A stretch of DNA of 64,000 bases from a marine bacterium B5-7 (GTDB lineage: Bacteria > Pseudomonadota > Gammaproteobacteria > Arenicellales > CAJQKF01). Shown here one piece after another: positions 8,215-17,612 of the stretch (position 1 is the stretch's first letter; every line of letters begins with the position of its first letter). Location of the stretch: contig BQJD01000008.1 of assembly GCA_021604525.1 (NCBI GenBank), forward strand, positions 62,001 through 126,000. Reading direction: 5' to 3'. A program made the position numbers and the translations under genes. The notes under the pieces are model-generated. The model was not told the DNA's origin. It worked only from the letters and a program-made list of their open reading frames with translations, and did no database searches.

Positions 8215-9411
8215 ATGATTGATAAGCCGGTTCGCGTTCTTTTCATCAGTACACAGCCATTCTTCGAGTGGCGCGGCAGCTCCATACGCGTCAAGTTTAA
8301 CATGTTGGCGCTTGAGTCCCTCGGAATCAAGGTTGATCTCCTGACTCTGCCGATTGGCCGCGATGAGCCTGAGATAAAATCAGATATCTACCGGGTGCCG
8401 CGAATTCCGTGGATATCCGGGGTGCCGATTGGCCCATCTTTACCCAAACTGATATTTGATATTTTTATTCTTTTCAAGGCATTCTCTCTTGGATTTAGAA
8501 ATCGCTATGATGTGATTCATGCGACTGAAGAGGGCGGTATGATCGCTTGGCTGGTTGGTCGTCTGAGTGGTGCGAAAAGTATTTATGAAAAGCATTCGGA
8601 TCCCTCTTCATATCGCAAGAAGGGCCTTAGAAACCTGTTGATGAAAGCATACCAGGCAACTGAAATCTTCACCGCACGTCACGTCGACAGTGTGATTTGC
8701 ACAGGTCCAGGTCTTGTACAGCAAGTGCGGAGATATACGCCTGATGCAACTGTTTGGCATATTGCCGATGTGCCGTCTTCTCGCTTTGAGCCGAGTGTCG
8801 ATGACGTCTCTTCTGCCCGTGAGTTGTTGCAGGAAGATCCTGAGGAGGTGTTGGTGACTTATGTTGGATCGTTTGCCGTCTATCAGGGGATTGATTTACT
8901 GTTTGAAACAATTCCCAAGGTGATTGCGAACCATCCCAAAGCCAGATTTGTCGTTGTCGGTGGTTCTGACGAGGAGATTGTCCAGTATCGACAACAACTT
9001 GGTGATGTGGCTGCTCGAGTTCGATTTACCGGTGAGGTGGCGCCTGATACCCTGGCCGCATACCTCAGCGCCTCTGATATCCTGTTGGCGCCACGCCGTG
9101 CTGGGATCAATACGCCGCTGAAAATTCTCGATTATTTCAAAGCGGCAGGCGCTATTGTTGCCACTGACAACGAAGCCAACCGGCTTATTGTGGATGAAAC
9201 ATGTGCCCTACTGTGCGAGTTCAACCCCAGCGCGTTCGCCCATGCCATCGGTGAGTTGATTGATTCGCCATCGCTTCGAAAGACACTGGCTGACGAAGGG
9301 TATCGGCGTTATCAGACAACATTCAATTTTGAAACATTTCGGCGCCTTCTCGGCGAAGTGTATCTCCAACTAGTCGGCAACAACCGGGGTATCAATGCGC
9401 TATCACATTGA
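8215..9411 (+). CDS. Family 4-type glycosyltransferase (GT-B)
   Basis: A 398-residue GT-B protein. The N-terminal Rossmann half starts VRVLFISTQPFFEWRGSS with the Gly loop. The C-terminal half has TYVGSFAVYQGIDLL, the hinge strand that starts the donor domain, and then APRRAGINTPLKILDYFKAAG. In that last motif the usual GT4 Glu is replaced by Asp. It would transfer a sugar from a nucleotide donor to a glycan intermediate in the cytoplasm. The start ATG has no close Shine-Dalgarno; GGAG lies 22 bases upstream. The 3' end overlaps the PHP gene by 17 bases, which makes this the first gene of a coupled operon. Donor and linkage are unknown. Confidence 0.92.
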   Translation: MIDKPVRVLFISTQPFFEWRGSSIRVKFNMLALESLGIKVDLLTLPIGRDEPEIKSDIYRVPRIPWISGVPIGPSLPKLIFDIFILFKAFSLGFRNRYDVIHATEEGGMIAWLVGRLSGAKSIYEKHSDPSSYRKKGLRNLLMKAYQATEIFTARHVDSVICTGPGLVQQVRRYTPDATVWHIADVPSSRFEPSVDDVSSARELLQEDPEEVLVTYVGSFAVYQGIDLLFETIPKVIANHPKARFVVVGGSDEEIVQYRQQLGDVAARVRFTGEVAPDTLAAYLSASDILLAPRRAGINTPLKILDYFKAAGAIVATDNEANRLIVDETCALLCEFNPSAFAHAIGELIDSPSLRKTLADEGYRRYQTTFNFETFRRLLGEVYLQLVGNNRGINALSH

Positions 9412-10189
9412 CAGCCATGTTCATATCTACCCCTTCTATCGGGTGGAAACCACACTTGAATCACTGATCGACAACATGACAGGCAGCGATGATCACGCGG
9501 TCCGGTTGGGTTGCCTGACTGAGCGTCATGACTGTTTTCTGTTTGACCGCATTGCCAGTGGTGAAGTCGAGTCGGTCAATCGTTCGTTTGAAATCAATAG
9601 ATTGAATGAGACTATGCTGGAGCTGGTGCGATTCGATGGTGGCGCCAGTTTGTATCTCGTTGCGGGACAGCAAATCGTTACTGCTGAGAATATCGAGATT
9701 CTTGCCCTTAACACGACGCGTCGGGTCGCGGACGGTCTGTCAGCAGCGAACACGGTTACCTCGGTTCTTGAATCAGATGGCCTGCCGGTTATTGCCTGGG
9801 CACCTGGAAAATGGTTTTTATCCCGTGGCTCGCTGGTCAGAAGTCTGCTCGATGAGTTCAGCCCGCAAGAGATCGCACTTGGAGATACCAGTTTACGGCC
9901 ACGCGGTTGGTTAACACCGTTTATAATGCGCACCGCGCGTCAACGCGGCTTCAGGATATTAATCGGCTCTGACCCATTGCCTGTGGCTGGAGAAGAGTGT
10001 CGGGCCGGTTGCGTGTATTCAAGAGTCGAAGTGAGCGGTGAGATCGATTGCGAACCCGTTGACATCATGAAACGTCTGCTCTCGATTCCGGTGTCATCGA
10101 TTCGAAGTGACGGTCGACGGCTGTCGCCAATAACAGTGGCGAGACGCTTGTTGGCTCATTCAAATGCGTCATCAAAATCAAAGCATTAA
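9395..10189 (+). CDS. PHP-like metal-dependent phosphoesterase
   Basis: The 264-residue protein begins MRYHIDSHVHIYPF, the first metal motif (HxH) of PHP/amidohydrolase TIM barrels. An AGQQIVTAENIEILAL segment sits where PHP proteins have their second, Glu-containing motif. GSDPLP lies near the end of the barrel, where a metal-binding Asp is common. Known PHP relatives in capsule loci (CpsB/YwqE) are phosphatases that reset tyrosine kinases. No Wzc-type kinase is visible here, so a sugar- or lipid-phosphate substrate is equally possible. The start lies within the GT4 gene, which implies translational coupling. Family assignment is moderate because not all metal ligands could be placed. Confidence 0.65.
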   Translation: MRYHIDSHVHIYPFYRVETTLESLIDNMTGSDDHAVRLGCLTERHDCFLFDRIASGEVESVNRSFEINRLNETMLELVRFDGGASLYLVAGQQIVTAENIEILALNTTRRVADGLSAANTVTSVLESDGLPVIAWAPGKWFLSRGSLVRSLLDEFSPQEIALGDTSLRPRGWLTPFIMRTARQRGFRILIGSDPLPVAGEECRAGCVYSRVEVSGEIDCEPVDIMKRLLSIPVSSIRSDGRRLSPITVARRLLAHSNASSKSKH

Positions 10190-10201
10190 TTGTAGAAACA
10201 T

Positions 10202-11227
10202 ATGAATTCATTAGAAGGCCGTCTAACAGCCTATCGGGGGAAGCGGGTATTGGTGACCGGAGCAACCGGTTTTACCGGTCGTGTCCTGACAAAAAAACTG
10301 CTTGAAGCGGGTGCAAAGGTTCGAGTGATCGCTCGCCAGTCGTCAGATCCGGGTGATCTGGCAAATGCAGATATTGAATGGCATCGTGGCGATGTTTTCG
10401 ATGCGAATGTCGTTCGTGACGCATGTGCTGACGTGCAGATAATTTTCCACCTGGCAGCCGCTTTCAGGGAAGAGAAGTCCTCTGACGAAGGTTATCGCCG
10501 TGTCCATCTCGAAAGCACCCGGCTACTCGCCAATGAGGTTGTCGGTAAAGATCAGTTCGAATGTTTCGTGCATGTGTCAACAGTCGGTGTACACGGACAT
10601 ATCGAAGTTGATCGTGCCGATGAGAACTACCGGTTTTCCCCCGGTGATGGTTATCAACGCACCAAACTGGAGGGTGAACAGTGGATCAGGGAATTCGGTG
10701 ACGAGAACGGATTGCCTTATGTGGTCATTCGTCCCGCGCCGATTTTTGGACCGGGTGACATGCGTTTGCTCAAGATCTTCCGTATGGTCAATAAGGGTTA
10801 CCTGTTGATGCTGGGCAAGGGCCTTGGTATGTACCATTTGGTGCATGTTGATGATTTGGCTAATACGATGATGCTCGCTGGTATTACTTCTCGTGCCCGG
10901 GGTGAGGTATTCATATCAGCGGGTGACGAACCGATTTCCATTGAGGACATGTCGAAGATCATTGCGACAAGTCTTGGGAAGCGCGTCAGGACGATCCGTT
11001 TACCGATACAACCGTTTTATTGGGCCTCCGATTTTTTCAAGGTGGTTTGTACGCCTCTGGGTATACAACCGCCGATTTATCGACGCCGGGTCGATTTTTA
11101 TACCAAGGATCGCCAGTTTGATAACCGCAAGATTTGCGAATACCTCGACTACGAATTTACCTACGACAATGAGTCCGGCATCAGGGAAACAGCCGATTGG
11201 TATCAACAGCAGGGATTGCTTGGCTAG
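10202..11227 (+). CDS. NAD-dependent epimerase/dehydratase (extended SDR)
   Basis: A 341-residue extended short-chain dehydrogenase/reductase. The dinucleotide-binding loop TGATGFTG is at residues 19-26, the catalytic YxxxK pair at Tyr151 and Lys155, and a VSTVG motif with the usual Ser/Thr precedes it. RPAPIFGPGD is the substrate-side loop typical of nucleotide-sugar or sterol-type SDRs. It likely modifies a nucleotide-activated sugar for this locus. It starts 12 bases after the PHP gene, within the same rightward operon. Exact reaction (4-epimerase, dehydratase or reductase) is not decidable. Confidence 0.92.
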   Translation: MNSLEGRLTAYRGKRVLVTGATGFTGRVLTKKLLEAGAKVRVIARQSSDPGDLANADIEWHRGDVFDANVVRDACADVQIIFHLAAAFREEKSSDEGYRRVHLESTRLLANEVVGKDQFECFVHVSTVGVHGHIEVDRADENYRFSPGDGYQRTKLEGEQWIREFGDENGLPYVVIRPAPIFGPGDMRLLKIFRMVNKGYLLMLGKGLGMYHLVHVDDLANTMMLAGITSRARGEVFISAGDEPISIEDMSKIIATSLGKRVRTIRLPIQPFYWASDFFKVVCTPLGIQPPIYRRRVDFYTKDRQFDNRKICEYLDYEFTYDNESGIRETADWYQQQGLLG

Positions 11228-11275
11228 GTTTGCTTTCAGATAGCCCGCAATACAGAAACGATAATTGAGAACGAA

Positions 11276-12445
11276 ATGAAACGAATAACGGTCCTTGGCA
11301 ATAACTCCGGACGTAATGCTGGTGATGCCGCGATTTTGGGTAATCTCCTGCGAGATATCTCCGAGCAATACCCCGATGTATTGTTCAAGGTGCCAACGAC
11401 CCACCCCGGTTTCATTGTCAAGCATTTCGGTAAGTTCAATGTAAAGCCAGTGCCGTTATTGCCCTGGTATGGTGCCATTAAAAACTTTGGTATACCGATG
11501 GCCACGGCAATGTTGAATACCGACCTTATTCTTATTTGTGACAATATTTTATTCGATCGCAAATTTTATAACCCGCTCTTCAATAATCTCGCTTCAATTT
11601 CTCTCGTTGCGCCGTTCTGTCGACGTAAGGGCATACCGATAGTGCTGTATAACGTCTCGATTGGTCCCATCGATCACCCTTACGGTGCGAAGGCATTACA
11701 GAGAGTAATGGATGCATCTAAACTCGTTATTACGCGTGATAAACAAACAGGCCAATTACTGGATCGGCTTGAACTTCGTCATCCAGAGGTTATTCAGCAT
11801 GCAGACTGTGCTCTGAATACTGACCCGACATCGGGTGCAAGACTCGATGAGATAATTAAAGAGGAGGGTTTGTTCACTAATCAAGCCGGAACGGTCGGTT
11901 TTAACGTGAATGCGTATATCGATAACTGGAGTATGACCGGGACATTCACACAGGATGATTTCTGCAAAATTATTGCCGAGGCGGTCGATCGGGTGATTGA
12001 TGGCTACGATGTCGATATCATCTTCTTTGTTACCCAGATCATGGATATCGAGAACACCAATCGTTGTATAAGTTATTCGCGACATCCAGAACGTATCAAG
12101 GTGATATCCAATGCAACCTATACATACGAGGATATTGCCGCTTTGCTGGCGCGAGTTAAGTTGCATGTTGGTCTTCGTACCCACACGCTTATTTTTTCAG
12201 CGGCAGTGGCGACACCGATGGTGGATATTTCATCCTATCCGAAGAGTCGTGGATTTATGAAAACCATTGGGCAGGAAGAACGATTCATTTCCTTCGAAAA
12301 TCTGAATCCGGACTACATCAAGCAACAGGTAGACGAGGTCTGGGCGAATCGTGACGTGATTAGTGAAAACCTTTATTCAATTGTTGCCGGAGAAAAGCAA
12401 AAAGCAAAGAGCAGCGCAAAGTTGCTTGCGCCGTATCTTGATTAA
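11276..12445 (+). CDS. Polysaccharide pyruvyl transferase family protein
   Basis: A 389-residue protein of the PS_pyruv_trans family. It has GNNSGRNAGDAAIL near the N-terminus (the phosphoenolpyruvate-side glycine loop) and HVGLRTHTLIFSAAVATP in the C-terminal half, the family's hallmark. Members add ketal pyruvate from phosphoenolpyruvate to sugars of exopolysaccharides or wall polymers, giving them negative charge. It is the last gene of the rightward operon, 48 bases after the SDR. FrhB-like iron-sulfur proteins are often its neighbours in other genomes, and one is encoded at 20371-21732. Confidence 0.92.
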   Translation: MKRITVLGNNSGRNAGDAAILGNLLRDISEQYPDVLFKVPTTHPGFIVKHFGKFNVKPVPLLPWYGAIKNFGIPMATAMLNTDLILICDNILFDRKFYNPLFNNLASISLVAPFCRRKGIPIVLYNVSIGPIDHPYGAKALQRVMDASKLVITRDKQTGQLLDRLELRHPEVIQHADCALNTDPTSGARLDEIIKEEGLFTNQAGTVGFNVNAYIDNWSMTGTFTQDDFCKIIAEAVDRVIDGYDVDIIFFVTQIMDIENTNRCISYSRHPERIKVISNATYTYEDIAALLARVKLHVGLRTHTLIFSAAVATPMVDISSYPKSRGFMKTIGQEERFISFENLNPDYIKQQVDEVWANRDVISENLYSIVAGEKQKAKSSAKLLAPYLD

Positions 12446-12457
12446 CGTTTGAGCCCG

Positions 12458-14353
12458 TCAGAATTTTCTGATATCGAGTAGCCCGATAAAAATAAAGAAA
12501 AATACTGCGAATAGAAATAGCGTCAATGTAAATCCGCTAACCACTCGCGGATTCAGTCTCTTTGAGCACCAGGCGAGTATGAATCCGCTAATCGGTATCA
12601 TTGGGAAAAAATATCTTCCCTGAGGCTGAAAATCTTTGCTCCAGGCATTCCACATTGTAACAACCATCAATAACGCGAAAACAGCAATGCCGCCCAACGT
12701 GGTCAGCTTTTCCGAGAGCGTTCCACGACGAAAGATGGTAATTAAAAGATAGGCAGTGAACAGGATGAGGATAATCGTTACCAGTTCATAATATCTTGCC
12801 TGGGTATGAATTTCGAGGTAGCCGAAATCGCCGAATGTCGACTGAATGACTTTTCTACCCCAGTTTTTCTCAAATATGCGTGTGAAAGGGTATCCCCGTT
12901 GCTTCCAGTACATCGACGGCTGGGCTGTCTCCAGTGACGCATCGGCACGAAAGTGTGGATTAGCCATCTTTTCGCGGCAAGCTGCGATGTTTTCACTCAA
13001 TTGAAAATCATTCACTGCTTCATGTTGATAAATCCATGCGCCGGCGATAACGGCGGATATCAGAATAATCGGCGCGACTCGTCTGGCGAGTGTCATCAGC
13101 GGAGGATGCTTTGTAATGACAAGGTGCGCCAACACCCAGAATCCCATAAAGAAATCAAAACCGAAAAAATTCTTTTTCACGAGCAGTAAAGTGGCGAGCA
13201 ACACAGCGAGTACAGCGCTGTGCCTGATGAAGCGTTGCCTCGATCCATTTTCGACTATTCGCCGCAGCATGCTACCGGGTGTAACCACCTGAAATACTGC
13301 CAGCATCGCGGCAAAGATCGCGGTGCCTTCTGAGTTGAAATAACTGAACATGTACCAAACTTGTGGCGAGATCAGAAGTGGTATGCAGACAATCCTGAAG
13401 CTCGGGTATCGCAATACCATGATCAGCAGGATTGCGAATAGCAGAACGTTGTAAAACCGGATTTTATAGGCATCAGTAATCGGTAAGAAGGCGATGGTAT
13501 TTGCAAATTTGCCTGCCAGGATATAGGCGATCTCGTCGGTATTAAGTCGTGATACGCCGTAGGGACTGTAGGTGGACAGCGTATTTTTATCGCACACCTT
13601 GGGCGGCAGGTTATGGTCGGTATAGTATTTTGCTGCCAGAAGATGAACGTATTCATCTGGATGCGCATTAATCCGGCTGTTCGACGCCATGATAAGAACT
13701 ACGCTGAAGGCAAACAGCATGGCGTAAGGCACGAACTCATAGCGTGGTGATATGCGTTTGAAGTAGCCGATCAGGATGATTCCCAGGCCGAGAAAAACGA
13801 TAGTGCGCCAGAAGCTTGATACGAACACTGGACCACCGCCTTCGAACTCAGGTAACAACTCCATCTGCGGATCGCGTCCATCGCTGACAATCGACAATCC
13901 GTCCCGAGCCAGGTGAGATTCGCGAATATTTCGAAACGGACGTATTCGAGCAAGTTCATCAGGCGTTTGAAGCCGATAGTCTTTTACACCGAATTGGTAA
14001 AATGAAACCTCCGAAATCGTAACCGCGGTGATGTGTGATGCCGGGTCGATTCGTATCTTGACTATGTCTTTCAGGTTTCCTATCTGTATTCGATAACGGG
14101 TACGATGCGGGGAAATGCGAATATGAGTAGAGCGGCCTTCGTTATAGTTTTGATTTCTGCCCGCCCAGTAAATCGACATGCCGGTGCTTTTAACCGATTT
14201 AATTTCGACTACTGCAAAACCGGAATTTAACGACTGGGAAATAATCCCATAGACAACTATCGCAACCACCAACCAGAGAAGCATCGATCGGTGAGCAGAA
14301 ATATATGTTGTCGATCTTGAGTAGAATCGCCGCAAGGATTCAGTAAGAATCAC
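12458..14353 (-). CDS. DUF2142-like polytopic membrane protein
   Basis: A 631-residue membrane protein. One helix near residues 25-43 is followed by a periplasmic beta-rich region of about 130 residues and then roughly eleven helices. Motifs include HPDEYVHLLAAKYY after a helix and QGRYFFPMIP near the end. These match the P-D-E-x-x-H and RY-x-x-P marks of the DUF2142/GT-C group, which are probable polyprenyl-linked glycosyltransferases. It is convergent with the pyruvyl transferase (12 bases apart) and starts with GTG. The function fits the glycan locus; DUF2142 membership is by motif recognition only. Confidence 0.75.
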   Translation of the reverse strand: MILTESLRRFYSRSTTYISAHRSMLLWLVVAIVVYGIISQSLNSGFAVVEIKSVKSTGMSIYWAGRNQNYNEGRSTHIRISPHRTRYRIQIGNLKDIVKIRIDPASHITAVTISEVSFYQFGVKDYRLQTPDELARIRPFRNIRESHLARDGLSIVSDGRDPQMELLPEFEGGGPVFVSSFWRTIVFLGLGIILIGYFKRISPRYEFVPYAMLFAFSVVLIMASNSRINAHPDEYVHLLAAKYYTDHNLPPKVCDKNTLSTYSPYGVSRLNTDEIAYILAGKFANTIAFLPITDAYKIRFYNVLLFAILLIMVLRYPSFRIVCIPLLISPQVWYMFSYFNSEGTAIFAAMLAVFQVVTPGSMLRRIVENGSRQRFIRHSAVLAVLLATLLLVKKNFFGFDFFMGFWVLAHLVITKHPPLMTLARRVAPIILISAVIAGAWIYQHEAVNDFQLSENIAACREKMANPHFRADASLETAQPSMYWKQRGYPFTRIFEKNWGRKVIQSTFGDFGYLEIHTQARYYELVTIILILFTAYLLITIFRRGTLSEKLTTLGGIAVFALLMVVTMWNAWSKDFQPQGRYFFPMIPISGFILAWCSKRLNPRVVSGFTLTLFLFAVFFFIFIGLLDIRKF

Positions 14354-14580
14354 GATGTACAGTGAATTTGCTCGTGTGAAGTTTTGTTATCAGAACCAAT
14401 CTCAAAATGAGCGAAGGCCGTCAAGACAAGGCAAATGGGTGAGAAAATGCGCAGTTCACAAATGTAAATGAGCATTTGAGCGAGCATTTAACACCGTATT
14501 GGGAGGTTGCAGCCATTATGAGCCAGGTTCTGGTCAATCTATCAAGCCTTTAGACTTTTAATGTTATAACCGGGATAGAC

Positions 14581-14629
14581 CGCAAGCCCCCTGACAACTG
14601 TGAAATTTCAGCTTCAAAATTTCCTTGCG
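14581..14629. repeat. Nested inverted repeat in the 14354-14675 gap
   Basis: CGCAAG (14581-14586) pairs with CTTGCG (14624-14629), and GAAATTT (14602-14608) pairs with AAATTTC (14617-14623). The right arms are contiguous; the left arms are split by a 15-base bulge. Nearby, GAGCATTT occurs twice (14470 and 14482). The 322-base gap has no credible gene. It must hold the promoter of the leftward gene at 14353. Confidence 0.3.
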
Positions 14630-14675
14630 TCAAAACCTCGTTCATAAGGCAGCCGACCCATACATGCGCCAGATT

Positions 14676-15197
14676 TTACATGGTGCGTTTGAGGATGAGG
14701 ATATTTGTATCTGTAAGACTGTTCTTGACTATCACATAATCAGCCAGATTGATGGAATTTACAGAGGCAGGTCCATAGAGTGTAGTCCAGTCCTCGCCAT
14801 CTGAAGCATCATACATCAACATATGACCAGCACCATCAATCGTTCCCGATAACATGTGTACGAGGCCCGTCTTGGTGGTCGTAATTGTGACTCGCCTTCC
14901 TGTTTGGGTAATGGTCGCACTCAGATAATCGAGATGGCCATTGATGCTTTTATAGTATCCGGACCACTTACCGTTGAGATTGGGTCCGACAACTGCAACA
15001 CCAGCGGCCGGTTTGGCAGGCGCTGGTGGCATGGCATTGGTGTTTGTTGCAGTAACTGCGGTCCCGCCACCACTTGAAGAAGAACCACCACCGCCGCCAC
15101 ATCCTGTCAGCGCAATGGTAAGTGTTATGGCTATAAATATTTTGTACAGTGCGTTTCTTGTTGAAGAGTCGTACTCAATATGTTGTGGTCTTCTCAT
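14676..15197 (-). CDS. Small lipoprotein with Gly/Ser-rich linker
   Basis: A predicted lipoprotein of 173 residues: a basic N-terminus, a hydrophobic stretch ending in the lipobox LTGC, then GGGGGSSSSGGG, an Ala/Pro linker, and a C-terminal domain of about 100 residues containing LNGKWSGYYKS and paired strands. The domain resembles a small lipocalin- or META-like barrel, but I cannot name it. The ATG at 15197 is preferred over a GTG at 15206, because AAGGTG lies 8 bases before the ATG and the GTG falls inside that site. It is divergent from another lipoprotein across a 700-base AT-rich gap. Confidence 0.75.
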   Translation of the reverse strand: MRRPQHIEYDSSTRNALYKIFIAITLTIALTGCGGGGGSSSSGGGTAVTATNTNAMPPAPAKPAAGVAVVGPNLNGKWSGYYKSINGHLDYLSATITQTGRRVTITTTKTGLVHMLSGTIDGAGHMLMYDASDGEDWTTLYGPASVNSINLADYVIVKNSLTDTNILILKRTM

Positions 15198-15896
15198 GTG
15201 CGTCACACCTTGGAAAACAGAAACTGACGGTTCGTGCCAAAAAACGGCGCGAATAACACAGGTTAATTCACTACTCCTTCATGCACAGAAGTGCTTCTGT
15301 CGTGGCGTGTCAGGTTAGTGCGTGTATGGATCGCGGTCAATTTACGTAAATTCGTACCTTGAGCCATGACAAGTCAAGTCCAAAATCTTGCAGCTGGTGC
15401 TGTGAAACAGCATACTAACCGACCATGACAGGCGAAAAGAATACTACAAATTACACGCAAATTAAAAGTAATTAATGTTGTGAAACATCCAATAATTCTC
15501 CTCGTGTGGGAATGCGCCAGTGGCTGGATTAACTGTCTGATACAGGGAGAATCTTCCAATTGGATGTCTGCAGGTCTTCTATCAGCAAGATCTTTGTTCG
15601 TTCAATGAGATACATTCGGAAGTTCAGGGGTTGACGTATTAACTTGGGCAGATACAATACGATAGCGTCTGTATACGTACGATCCTTTAATACAAAGGGA
15701 TTTTCTTTGAGAAAGAAGATGCTATTGAATTGTGTGTACCCAAGGTCGGCTGTTCGTTGCCAGCAAAACAACGGTTCCACTGTCCAGAGTTCAATAAGCA
15801 TCCAGCAAAGAAATACCACTGATTACTCGTCAGTCTGGACATTGTTGTACACAATCGAAATCTGATAATCGCCACCATTTCCATGAGAGTTGCCTT
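15198..15896. other. AT-rich intergenic region between divergent lipoprotein genes
   Basis: About 700 bases lie without a convincing gene. One 60-base stretch (15421-15480) is only about 32% GC by count, well below the flanks. A minus-strand frame at 15529-15819 encodes 96 residues with a plausible central sequence (FFLKENPFVL, LPKLIRQPLNFRMYL) but no known family and no clear ribosome site. It may be a decayed gene, a fast-evolving small gene, or chance. The region must also carry the promoters of both lipoprotein genes. Confidence 0.4.
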
Positions 15897-16457
15897 ATGA
15901 AATTCGAAACAAACACTGCCAAGAAACGCTGGGATCGTCTGGCCAAAGTCGCTATGGTGGGATCATTTACCTTAGCATTGTCCGGCTGTTTCATTGACGA
16001 CTTTATGGATGATTCAAGTTCAGGTGGTGGATCGACCACGGCAACCAAAACGACTACAACGCCGAAGCCTGCGGCCACACCGGCACCAAAACCAGCACCG
16101 ACTACTCCAACAACCACAGCCGTGAAGACAGGATCACCTACTTCATCGCCGTCAACCGCAAATGCACCGCGAGCAGCTTGTAGCAACTTCCCGGGTGGCG
16201 GCATGGTATGGAAGCCGACATCGGAAGGTGACGGCAAACTGGTTGTACTGCTTCAGCCAGGTGTCCCGAACGTGGGTGCATCTGTAGCAGATGCCACAGG
16301 TAATATTGTTGCTAGCGGACGTTACTCCGGCCACACCAACGGTAATCGTGCTACTTATCGATTTGCGGCTCCAGGAAGGAGTTATCCAGCACCTGCGATA
16401 CTGATTACGGGTGGCGCTAAAATATGCATCCCGAATCCGGCTAGTCGATACGGCTAA
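15897..16457 (+). CDS. Lipoprotein with Thr/Pro-rich linker
   Basis: A 186-residue protein with a basic N-terminus, a hydrophobic segment and the lipobox LSGC near residue 31, so it should be lipid-anchored. Residues about 40-92 are a low-complexity Ser/Thr/Pro/Ala linker with TPAPKPAP-type repeats. The C-terminal 95 residues form a small domain with two Cys (ACSNF and KICIP) that could make a disulfide. The linker suggests reach from the outer membrane into the periplasm or to the surface. No family is recognised. A terminator hairpin follows within 30 bases. Confidence 0.78.
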   Translation: MKFETNTAKKRWDRLAKVAMVGSFTLALSGCFIDDFMDDSSSGGGSTTATKTTTTPKPAATPAPKPAPTTPTTTAVKTGSPTSSPSTANAPRAACSNFPGGGMVWKPTSEGDGKLVVLLQPGVPNVGASVADATGNIVASGRYSGHTNGNRATYRFAAPGRSYPAPAILITGGAKICIPNPASRYG

Positions 16458-16483
16458 CCTCATCGATAGCGGATAGTTTGGCG

Positions 16484-16514
16484 AAGGCCGGGACTTAAGG
16501 TCCCGGCCTTTTGC
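16484..16514 (+). terminator. Rho-independent terminator after lipoprotein gene
   Basis: A perfect 11-bp stem, AAGGCCGGGAC and GTCCCGGCCTT, with loop TTAAG, followed by TTGCGTTT. The T-tract is short, but the stem is very strong and sits 27 bases after the stop codon at 16457. Confidence 0.8.
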
Positions 16515-16695
16515 GTTTGTATCTATAGTATTTGACCATAACTTCGACTATCGAAAGCATCGTACAGGCTTTTTTCGAAAACTCATTGCGTACGATTCAC
16601 AATCTGATGGTACGGATTGTCAAAGTGTGCAATCTCCCCCATCTTGTGCTTTGAAGTCTGGATTATTATTACTTGCAGAACTTGGGAGCGCAGAA

Positions 16696-17547
16696 GTGGA
16701 TAAGCCGATGACGATTATTTCTTATGTCACGATATCGATGTTGTCGATACTGTTGGTTGCTTGTGGCGAATCTGCTCAATCGGCGCTGGTGGTAGACGAA
16801 CCGGCTCCAGGAATTGTTGGAACGGTTACCTACGAGCGTGGGGATGACGTCTACATACAGGAGATTGGAGGGGAACCGGAGCAACTTGAAAGAAACGCCT
16901 CCTACCCTCGATTTTCACCGCAGGGTTCGCGCGTGGCGATGGTTTCAGGTAACGATATTGTGGTTTTCGACGGACGTACCAATCAAAGACACGTAGTTGC
17001 CCACGCCCGTAATCCACGCGCTGTAGCCTGGCATCCACAGGGAAACAGATTGTTCTACACCGATGCTGACAGTGTCTGGATCGTCGATCTCAAGAGCAGG
17101 GCAAAACAGCGGGTGGTGAGTGGAACCGTATTTCTCGAGCTGGATGTCGCGCCGGACGGACGCGCTTTGGTGGGTACAGTGCACCGGCTGGGATTTTCAA
17201 TCCTTACGGTGGATTTGAAGACGGGCCAAAAGCGACGTTTGGCAGGTGGATGTTCGGCGAGCTTTTCGCCTGATGGGCGGCAAGTCAGTCGTCTCGATAA
17301 TTCCCATACTCAACTTAGCCTGTTGGCGTTCAACGGTAAATCCCCCGATCATATACTCAAGGCGCCCGGTAAGATGAAATACGATAATCACTTCTGGAGT
17401 AATCACCCGAACTGGATTGTTGGTGAAGATGAGTCTGACCAACGCGATATCATATTGATTCACGCGGTCAGTGGTGAAGTAAAACGAGTGACGACGGTTG
17501 GCAATGCATCACGGGGAGATGTATTTATTCGCAGCGTAGATAGTTAA
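16696..17547 (+). CDS. Lipoprotein with TolB-like PD40 beta-propeller repeats
   Basis: A hydrophobic leader ends in the lipobox LVAC. The mature part holds repeated propeller blades of the PD40 kind, including RFSPQGSRVAMVSG, AWHPQGNRLFYTD and SFSPDGRQVSRLD. Such propellers bind protein or glycan partners in the periplasm. The start chosen is a GTG at 16696, seven bases after GGGAG, giving MDKPMT; a much longer upstream extension is possible but lacks a ribosome site, and an ATG at 16708 is a further option. It is convergent with the operon ending at 17613. About 283 residues is short for a full six-blade TolB propeller. Confidence 0.78.
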   Translation: MDKPMTIISYVTISMLSILLVACGESAQSALVVDEPAPGIVGTVTYERGDDVYIQEIGGEPEQLERNASYPRFSPQGSRVAMVSGNDIVVFDGRTNQRHVVAHARNPRAVAWHPQGNRLFYTDADSVWIVDLKSRAKQRVVSGTVFLELDVAPDGRALVGTVHRLGFSILTVDLKTGQKRRLAGGCSASFSPDGRQVSRLDNSHTQLSLLAFNGKSPDHILKAPGKMKYDNHFWSNHPNWIVGEDESDQRDIILIHAVSGEVKRVTTVGNASRGDVFIRSVDS

Positions 17548-17612
17548 TTTGGTGAATAGCCAATAGTCGGTAAGGGCAATGAGGTTATATGGATAGATTT
17601 AGAACTAACGTT

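Noticed and set aside
9526-9933. Minus-strand open frame of 135 codons within the PHP-like gene
   Set aside because: It is antisense to a gene coupled by overlap to its neighbour; Ser/Arg/Thr-rich shadow composition.
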